Below, piece by piece: positions 38,257 through 43,674 of a DNA stretch of 43,674 nucleotides (position 1 is its first letter; the number at the start of each line of letters is the position of its first letter). Under the pieces are notes generated by a model. It saw only the letters and a list, made by a program, of their open reading frames with translations, was not told where the DNA came from and did not search any database. Position numbers and translations under genes: made by a program. The DNA is from Betaproteobacteria bacterium (GTDB taxonomy: Bacteria; Pseudomonadota; Gammaproteobacteria; Burkholderiales; SG8-41), in contig JAHFRL010000028.1 of the NCBI GenBank assembly GCA_023266235.1, positions 1 through 43,674 of the forward strand, in the 5' to 3' direction.

Positions 38257-39020
38257 TGGCGGCCTTGCTCGAACTCGCGGGAGTCAGCGTGCGGTTTGCC
38301 GGTCTGCAGGCCTTGACCGACGTGAACCTGGCCGCTCGCGGCGGCGAGATCAAGGCGGTGATCGGCCCGAACGGCGCGGGCAAGACGACGCTGTTCAACG
38401 CGATCTCGGGCTACGTCCCCATCGCCGGCGGCGCCATTGCGCTCAACGGTTCGGCAATTCACGGCCTTGCCCCGCATGAGATTGCGGCGCGCGGCGTCCG
38501 GCGGACGTTTCAGAACGGGGGATTGTTCCCGGAACTGACGGCGCTCGAAAATGTGCTTGCCGGACTGCACGCGCGCATCGACGCGAGCTTTGCCGGCATC
38601 CTGTTCGGCACCCGCGCGGCGCGAGCCGCCGAGCGGGAGGCCGTGACCCGTGCGCGTGGGTTGCTGGAGGTGCTCGGCGTATCGCACCTTGCCGACCGGC
38701 AGGTGAAGGCGATGTCGGGCGGCCAGCAGCGCACGATCGAGATCGTGCGCGCCGTCGCAGCCGAGCCGCCGCTGTTGCTGCTCGACGAACCGGCGGTGGG
38801 GCTGGCGCCGCCCGTGTGCGCGCAGCTGATCGAGCTCATCCGGCGTCTCGCGGGAGAGATGGGGATCGCGGTGCTGCTGATCGAGCACGCCATCGATCTC
38901 GTCATGGCCGCCGCCGACGTGATTGCCGTGTTCAACGGCGGCACCAAGATCGCGGAAGGGCCGCCCGCCGCGATCCGCACCGATCCGGCGGTGCTTGAGG
39001 CCTATCTCGGCCATGTCTGA
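38256..39020 (+). CDS. Liv-type ABC ATPase LivG (cluster 2)
   Basis: The first ATPase has 254 residues. Walker A is GPNGAGKTT (about 37-45). The LivG-type Q-loop is RTFQNGGLFPELTALENVL, and the signature is MSGGQQRTIEIVRAV. Walker B is LLLLDEPAVGLAPPVCAQL and the switch is VLLIEHAIDLVM. ATG 38256 overlaps the LivM stop. The usual LivG end (GPPAAIRTDPAVLEAYLGHV) is present. The stop lies inside the following gene's start region (8-base overlap). Confidence 0.92.
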   Translation: MAALLELAGVSVRFAGLQALTDVNLAARGGEIKAVIGPNGAGKTTLFNAISGYVPIAGGAIALNGSAIHGLAPHEIAARGVRRTFQNGGLFPELTALENVLAGLHARIDASFAGILFGTRAARAAEREAVTRARGLLEVLGVSHLADRQVKAMSGGQQRTIEIVRAVAAEPPLLLLDEPAVGLAPPVCAQLIELIRRLAGEMGIAVLLIEHAIDLVMAAADVIAVFNGGTKIAEGPPAAIRTDPAVLEAYLGHV

Positions 39021-39726
39021 TCCTTTGCTGCGAGTGGCCGGTCTGCGCGTTGCCTTCGGGCCTCGCGAAGTTCTGCGCGGCGTGGAGTTTGCGCTGGCCG
39101 CGGGGGAATCGGTGGCGCTGCTCGGCCCCAACGGCAGCGGCAAATCGACTTGCTTGAACGCGATCTCCGGATTGACCGCGATTGCCTGCGGTGACGTGGA
39201 GGTTGCCGGCGTCAGAACGTCCGGCTGGCCGGTGCACCGCGTCGTGCGGCACGGCGTGGTTCAGGTCTCGCAGTCGCGCGACCTTTTTCCCGACCTGTCG
39301 GTCGAGGACAATCTGCGTCTCGGCGGGCACACGCGCAGCGCCGCCGAGATCGAAAGCCGGTTTCCCGAAATCTATGCGCTGTTTCCACGTCTCGATGAGC
39401 AGCGCCGGCAGGTCGTGCGCACGCTGTCCGGCGGCGAGCAGCAGATGGTCGCGATCGGACGCGCGTTGATGAGCCGGCCGCGCTTGCTGCTTCTCGACGA
39501 ACCCTCGGGCGGCCTGTCGCCGCAGTTGGTGGCCGAAACCGCGCGGACGATGACCGCACTGCGCGACCGCGGCGTGACGATGCTGCTGGTCGAGCAGAAC
39601 CTCGGTCTTGCGCTGAAAGCCGCGGACCGCTACCTGATCCTGCGCGATGGCGAAGTGGCGGAAGGCGGCGCGGTCAGCGCGCTGGCCGGCAGTTACGACG
39701 ACATCGTGCGCGCCATTTATCTGTGA
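39013..39726 (+). CDS. Liv-type ABC ATPase LivF (cluster 2)
   Basis: The second ATPase has 237 residues from ATG 39013. Walker A is GPNGSGKST (about 38-46), VQVSQSRDLFPDLSVEDNLRLG is the Q-loop, TLSGGEQQMVAIGRALMSRP is the signature, LLLLDEPSGGLSPQLVAET is Walker B with D-loop, and MLLVEQNLGLALKAADRYLIL is the switch region, all typical of LivF. It completes the second importer; a dipeptidase-like gene follows after 39 bases and is probably cotranscribed. Confidence 0.92.
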   Translation: MSDPLLRVAGLRVAFGPREVLRGVEFALAAGESVALLGPNGSGKSTCLNAISGLTAIACGDVEVAGVRTSGWPVHRVVRHGVVQVSQSRDLFPDLSVEDNLRLGGHTRSAAEIESRFPEIYALFPRLDEQRRQVVRTLSGGEQQMVAIGRALMSRPRLLLLDEPSGGLSPQLVAETARTMTALRDRGVTMLLVEQNLGLALKAADRYLILRDGEVAEGGAVSALAGSYDDIVRAIYL

Positions 39727-39765
39727 TCGATTCTTTGCCCGGCCTGATCTGACTGGAGTTCCACG

Positions 39766-40743
39766 ATGCCCGCCAACCTGCACGACAACCTCATCGTTTT
39801 CGACGGTCTTATCGTCTCGAAATGGAGCCGCGCCGTGTTCGAGGACATGCGCCGCGGCGGATTGACGGCAGCGAACTGCACCTGTTCGATCTGGGAAGGA
39901 TTCGAGGCGACCATGCGCAACATTGCGGCATGGAAGTCGTGGTTCCGGCAGCATGGCGACCTGATCGTCGAAGCGAGATCGGTGGCCGACATCCGGCGCG
40001 CCAAGGGCGAGGGAAAGACCGCGATCGTGCTGGGGTTCCAGAATGCAACCGCGTTCGAAGACCAGATCGGCTACGTCGGCCTGTTCAAGGAGGTCGGTGT
40101 CGGCGTCGTGCAGATGACCTACAACACGCAGAACTTGATCGGCTGCGGCTGTTACGAAAGCCGCGACGGCGGCCTGTCCGATTTCGGACGCGAGATCGTC
40201 GCGGAGATGAATCGCGTCGGCATTCTGTGCGACTTGTCGCATGTCGGTCCCAAGACATCGGAAGACGTGATCCTCGCATCGAAGCAACCGGTTGCTTATA
40301 CGCATTGCCTGCCAGCCGGGCTCAAGGAACATCCGCGCAACAAAAGCGACGAGCAATTGAAGTTCATTGCCGATCACGGCGGCTTCGTGGGCGTCACCAT
40401 GTTCCCGCCGTTCCTGCGGAAAGGCCCGCAATCGACTGTCGACGACTACGTCGAGGCGATCGATTACGTGGTAAACCTCGTCGGCGAGGACTGCGTCGGA
40501 ATAGGCACCGATTTCACGCAGGATCACGACGAGTCGTTCTTCGACTGGATCACGCTGGACAAGGGCTATGCACGCAGGCTCACGCGGTTCGACGAAATTT
40601 CGAATCCCAAAGGCGTCCAGCGCATCGGCGAGTTCCCCAATCTCACAGCGGCGACGCAGCGCGCGGGATGGCCGGAGCGGAAGATCCGCAAGATCATGGG
40701 CGAGAACTGGCTGCGGGTGCTTGAAGAAGTCTGGGGCTCTTGA
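39766..40743 (+). CDS. M19 (membrane dipeptidase) family protein, atypical metal site
   Basis: The 325-residue protein has the TIM-barrel pattern of renal-dipeptidase-type enzymes. CDLSHVGPKTSEDVI (H159), PVAYTHC (H180), EHPRNKSDEQLKFIADHGG (R191) and VGIGTDF (D249) match family metal and substrate positions. However, the HxD metal motif expected near residue 14-16 is replaced (DGLIVSKWS), and the bridging Glu expected near residue 91 reads GFQNAT. Thus one metal site and the bridge look lost, so ordinary dipeptidase activity is doubtful; a one-metal or non-metal reaction is possible. There is no signal peptide, so it is cytoplasmic. It directly follows a Liv-type importer, suggesting it processes the imported compound. 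Confidence 0.82.
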   Translation: MPANLHDNLIVFDGLIVSKWSRAVFEDMRRGGLTAANCTCSIWEGFEATMRNIAAWKSWFRQHGDLIVEARSVADIRRAKGEGKTAIVLGFQNATAFEDQIGYVGLFKEVGVGVVQMTYNTQNLIGCGCYESRDGGLSDFGREIVAEMNRVGILCDLSHVGPKTSEDVILASKQPVAYTHCLPAGLKEHPRNKSDEQLKFIADHGGFVGVTMFPPFLRKGPQSTVDDYVEAIDYVVNLVGEDCVGIGTDFTQDHDESFFDWITLDKGYARRLTRFDEISNPKGVQRIGEFPNLTAATQRAGWPERKIRKIMGENWLRVLEEVWGS

Positions 40744-40849
40744 TCGTAATGACGCGCATCAATCGCTTCTCGATTTTCGCCTTGGCGCGCAACGCGCTGT
40801 CCGCGTACTGTCCATTTATTCGGACGAAGATCCGGGGTAGACTTTGCGG

Positions 40850-41182
40850 ATGGGTTCTGTACCATACGCGATCGCGTTCTTGCTGATGATCTTTGCCGGC
40901 TCGGTTAATCGCCACCAACTGATCGTCATCGAGTTCCTCCAGACCGAGAATCGGCTTCTCAAAGAGCGGCTGCGCGGGAGGCGGATAGCCGCCCGCCGCT
41001 TCCGCGCGGTGCGGGGTGACCAGAAATACCTCGCGGTTTACCATCTGCAAGTGCCGGCGGTGGTCGAATCGAAAGCTTGGTCCGAGGCTGTCGAGACGCC
41101 CTGGACTTTGAAAATGCGGCCGCGTACGAGCGACCGCCTGCGCGTGGTCTGTGCCGCTTACAAGCGCGCGCAACCGGCATGA
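40850..41182 (+). pseudogene. Chimeric remnant: integrase N-terminus joined to small-protein C-terminus
   Basis: The frame joins two unrelated pieces. Residues about 1-46 (YAIAFLLMIFAGSVNRHQLI and VIEFLQTENRLLKERLRGRRI) resemble the N-terminal helices of a family of IS-borne integrase-like transposases. From about residue 47 on, RRFRAVRGDQKYLAVYHLQVPAVVES and AVETPWTLKMRP resemble the C-terminal half of small EthD/DUF4286-like barrel proteins. The join at GRRI/AARRF is in frame, so a 110-residue product could be made, but neither part is whole. The 106 bases before it hold no gene. The EthD-like identification is weaker than the integrase one. Confidence 0.45.
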
Positions 41183-41231
41183 GCATTATGCAGCACTTGT
41201 TGACGTCCGTCGCGGACGATAAAGGATCGAC

Positions 41232-42071
41232 ATGCGCGTCATAGATTTCCGGCTGCGCCCGCCGTTGAAGGGCTTTCTCGACATGGTGATGTACGCGGAC
41301 ATCGAGCGCACGGCCCGCATGGCGGCGGGCATCGGCATGAGCCTGCCGCCGTCGGTGCGGCAGAAATCGATCGATCTCATGTTCAAGGAGATGGACGAAG
41401 CCGGCGTCGAGATCGGCGTCGTGCCCGGCCGCGTGTCGCCCGTGTTCGGCACGATCGAGAACGAGGACGTGATGAGCATGGTGGCGCAGTATCCAAAGCG
41501 GCTCGTCGGTTTTGCGTCCGTCAATCCCGTCAATCGACGCAAAGCCATCGCCGCCATCGAGCTCGCAATGAAGAAAGGCATGAAGGGTGTAGTCATCGAG
41601 CCCGGTCTGCTTGCTAATCCGATGCATCTCGACGATGCGCGGATGTATCCGATCTACGCGTACTGCGAAGACGCCAAAGTGCCGGTGCTCTTCATGGCCG
41701 GCGGCAACGCGGGGCCCGATTGCTCGTACACCTCGCCCGACCATATCGACCGCGTCGCGCGCGACTTTCCGGAGCTCAAGATCATTTCGGGCCACGGCAA
41801 CTGGCCGTGGGCGGCGCAGATCGTCCACGTGTGCTATCGGCGGCCCAACATCTACTTGTCGCCCGACATGTATATTTTCGGCATGCCCGGCGTGATGGAC
41901 TACATCAACGCGGCCAATGGTTTCATGGCGGAGCGTTTTCTGTTTGCGACCGCTTATCCGCTGGTGTCGTTCAAGGACGCGATCGACGCTTTCCTGAGGT
42001 TTCCGCTCAAGGAGTCAGTGACCGACCGCATTTTCTACCGGAACGCGGCCGAACTGCTCGGCATCGCCTGA
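41232..42071 (+). CDS. Amidohydrolase-2-like protein lacking metal ligands
   Basis: This 279-residue protein has the amidohydrolase-2 (PF04909-type) barrel pattern. VVPGRVSPVFGTIENEDVMS, YPKRLVGFASVNPVNRRKAIAAIE, MKGVVIEPGL, YPIYAYCEDAKVPVLFMAGG, LKIISGHGNWPWAAQIVHV (H188) and the family end DRIFYRNAAELLG are visible. The N-terminal HxH metal motif is absent (IDFRLRPP instead of the usual D-x-H-x-H), and the catalytic Asp of the normal FGSDYP reads FATAYP (A241). The protein therefore probably does not bind the usual zinc. It may be a degenerate paralogue with a new role. It lies between the chimeric remnant and an alpha/beta hydrolase, on the strand of the second Liv cluster. Confidence 0.8.
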   Translation: MRVIDFRLRPPLKGFLDMVMYADIERTARMAAGIGMSLPPSVRQKSIDLMFKEMDEAGVEIGVVPGRVSPVFGTIENEDVMSMVAQYPKRLVGFASVNPVNRRKAIAAIELAMKKGMKGVVIEPGLLANPMHLDDARMYPIYAYCEDAKVPVLFMAGGNAGPDCSYTSPDHIDRVARDFPELKIISGHGNWPWAAQIVHVCYRRPNIYLSPDMYIFGMPGVMDYINAANGFMAERFLFATAYPLVSFKDAIDAFLRFPLKESVTDRIFYRNAAELLGIA

Positions 42072-42100
42072 CACGCGCCAATTCGGACACTGAGCGCAAG

Positions 42101-42922
42101 ATGGCTTACGCAGAAACCCTGCACGGCAAGCTCTACTACGAAGTCTTCGATCAGGTTGCGCCCTGGGAGGCGCACGGCGAAACCATCATCTTCCATCACG
42201 GCATCGGCGCCGCCCCCGGCATCTGGACCGAATGGCTGCCGCTGCTGACCGACCGCTATCGCGTCGTGCGTTTCGATATGCGCGGCTATGGCCGCTCGCA
42301 CATTCCGCCGGCCGATTTCAAGTGGACGATTGAGCTGCTGGCGCAGGATCTGCTCGCGGTGGCGGATGCGGCGGGCGCCGGGCGTGCGCATTTCGTGGGC
42401 GAGTCGATCGGCGGCACGGTCGTGCTGCAGTTCGCGATCACGCATCCGCAGCGCGTCGCCACGCTCACCGTCAGCAACGGCGCGCACGTCGGCGGCTCGA
42501 TCCAGGGCGTGCAGGCGTGGCAGCGCACGATCGACGAGCAGGGCATCAAGGCGTGGTCGGATCAGTTCATGCGCGACCGCTTCGTCGACGGCGCGCTGGA
42601 CGCGGACCGGCACGCGTGGTATGCCCGTCAGCAGGAATCGTGGCAGCGCGATTCGATCCTGAACGCGCTGCGCGCGCTGGTGGGCGCCGACCTGCGGCCG
42701 CGGTTGCCGGCGGTGACCTGTCCCGTGCTGCTGATGCACGGCGATCGCAGCCCGTTCATTCCCGTCGAGATCATGGTCGATCTGTACCGGCGCCTCGGCA
42801 ATGCCCGGTTGCAGATATTTCCGAATGCGCGTCACGGCCTGCCGTTTTCGCACGCCAAAGCTTGCGCGCAGGCGTTGCGCGAGTTTCTGGCCGAGGCGCG
42901 CGGCAGCCAATCAACGGCATAA
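42101..42922 (+). CDS. Alpha/beta hydrolase
   Basis: This is a 273-residue cytoplasmic alpha/beta-fold hydrolase. HHGIGAAPGIWTEWLPLL (oxyanion HG motif), YRVVRFDMRGYGRSHIPP, the nucleophile elbow GESIGG (S102), the acid D215 (MHGDRSPFIP) and H245 (NARHGLPFSH) form a complete catalytic triad. The 3-oxoadipate enol-lactonase (PcaD) and related esterase or C-C hydrolase groups share this layout, but the substrate cannot be read. ATG 42101 was chosen since it gives the family start; the long upstream frame is a shadow of the amidohydrolase gene. It sits between that gene and a Bug-type binding protein. Confidence 0.88.
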   Translation: MAYAETLHGKLYYEVFDQVAPWEAHGETIIFHHGIGAAPGIWTEWLPLLTDRYRVVRFDMRGYGRSHIPPADFKWTIELLAQDLLAVADAAGAGRAHFVGESIGGTVVLQFAITHPQRVATLTVSNGAHVGGSIQGVQAWQRTIDEQGIKAWSDQFMRDRFVDGALDADRHAWYARQQESWQRDSILNALRALVGADLRPRLPAVTCPVLLMHGDRSPFIPVEIMVDLYRRLGNARLQIFPNARHGLPFSHAKACAQALREFLAEARGSQSTA

Positions 42923-42940
42923 AACCGCAGGAGGCTCCCC

Positions 42941-43674
42941 ATGAAAAACGAGCGTGCTCAATTCATCCCCGGCATTCTGCTGTCTTGCGTAATCGGGGTG
43001 CTGCCTTGCGCGCCGGCTTTCGCGCAGCAATGGCCGGCGAAGCCGCTACGCATCATCGTGCCGTTTCCGCCGGGGCAGGGCGCGGACATCGTCGGGCGGC
43101 TGGTGGCGGAACGCCTGACGGCGGTGCTCGGCCAGCAGGTGATCGTCGAGAACCGTCCCGGCGCGGGCAGCATGCTGGGAACCGAATTTGCCGCCAAGGC
43201 GCCCGGCGACGGCTATACGCTGCTGATCGGCGGCACCAGCGCGCTGGTGATTAACCCGCATCTGTACAGCAAGCTCGGCTACGACACGTTGCGCGACTTC
43301 GCGCCGATCACCAACCTCGCGTCGCTGCCAATGGTGATCTGCGTGAATCCGTCGTTTCCCGCGCACAATATCCAGGACCTGATCAAGGTCGCGAAGCGGC
43401 GTCCGGGCGAGGTGACCTACGGCTCGTCCGGCAACGGCAGCACCGATCATCTCACGCAGGCGCTCTTCGCGAGCGCGGCCGGGATCGAGCTCACGCACGT
43501 GCCTTACAAGGGTTCGGTTGCCAGCATGACGGACCTGATCGGCGGCCAGATCGTCATGGCCACCGCCACCACGCCGGGTGCGGTGCCGTACGTGCGAGCC
43601 GGCCAGGTCCGCGCGCTCGGTGTCACCTCCATGCAGCGCTCGCCGTTCCTGCCCGAAGTGCCGACGCTCGACGA
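42941..43674 (+). CDS. Bug-family substrate-binding protein (partial at window end)
   Basis: The gene starts at ATG 42941 behind AGGAGG and runs open through the window end, 244 codons seen out of about 325. A signal peptide (about 1-28, with LLSCVIGVLPCAPAFAQ) is followed by WPAKPLRIIVPFPPGQGADI, GQQVIVENRPGAGSMLGTEF, GDGYTLLIGGTSALVINPHL, RPGEVTYGSSGNGSTDHLTQ and VPYKGSVASMTDLIGGQI, all Bug/TctC family hallmarks. It follows the alpha/beta hydrolase by 18 bases and is probably in the same operon, perhaps capturing a carboxylate made or used by these hydrolases. Confidence 0.92.
   Translation, partial: MKNERAQFIPGILLSCVIGVLPCAPAFAQQWPAKPLRIIVPFPPGQGADIVGRLVAERLTAVLGQQVIVENRPGAGSMLGTEFAAKAPGDGYTLLIGGTSALVINPHLYSKLGYDTLRDFAPITNLASLPMVICVNPSFPAHNIQDLIKVAKRRPGEVTYGSSGNGSTDHLTQALFASAAGIELTHVPYKGSVASMTDLIGGQIVMATATTPGAVPYVRAGQVRALGVTSMQRSPFLPEVPTLD

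Overview
The window looks like a chromosomal segment of a high-GC Betaproteobacterium, probably an environmental Burkholderiales or relative. The reasons are the conserved set smr / trxB / ftsK / lolA / rarA / serS / tRNA-Ser, a GlnB protein, two Bug-type (tripartite tricarboxylate) solute-binding proteins, which are abundant in that group, and strong G/C third-position bias. No rRNA, plasmid replication gene or CRISPR array was seen.

Positions 1-22130 are mostly housekeeping. After the tail of an ABC permease come recQ (with a 46-codon remnant of a glutaryl-CoA-dehydrogenase-like gene just upstream), a four-gene HlyD / ATPase / FtsX / FtsX efflux operon, a zinc-ribbon Nudix hydrolase, a COG3146-type acyltransferase, nadE, glnB, an Smr-domain gene and trxB. 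A class III cyclase-PilZ fusion with an adjacent Crp/Fnr regulator follows, then ftsK, lolA, rarA, a Bug protein, serS and tRNA-Ser(CGA). The junctions of the efflux operon and the glnB/smr junction carry short 7-bp-period repeat arrays, some of which contain the stop codon of the adjacent gene.

Positions 22130-24450, immediately after the tRNA, are a graveyard of gene fragments: an internally deleted DUF4143-type ATPase, an IS1182-like transposase with an amber codon and an internal deletion, a RadC fragment on the minus strand and the C-terminal part of an M20 peptidase. This marks a boundary between core and accessory DNA.

Positions 24450-43674 are transport and catabolism. A first branched-chain-amino-acid-type ABC transporter (K-H-M-G-F, with a strong hairpin between K and H) is followed by a HisD-family dehydrogenase resembling sulfopropanediol dehydrogenase HpsN, an SDR and a complete sulfonate/taurine-type ABC transporter with two different permeases. 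This arrangement suggests import and oxidation of a small sulfonate or similar alcohol. A second complete Liv-type transporter is followed by an M19 dipeptidase-like protein and an amidohydrolase-2-like protein, both lacking key metal ligands of their families, then an alpha/beta hydrolase and a second Bug protein cut by the window end. Recombinase and integrase fragments separate these modules, consistent with assembly by transfer and deletion. All functions are inferred from sequence patterns read by eye; no database search was run.
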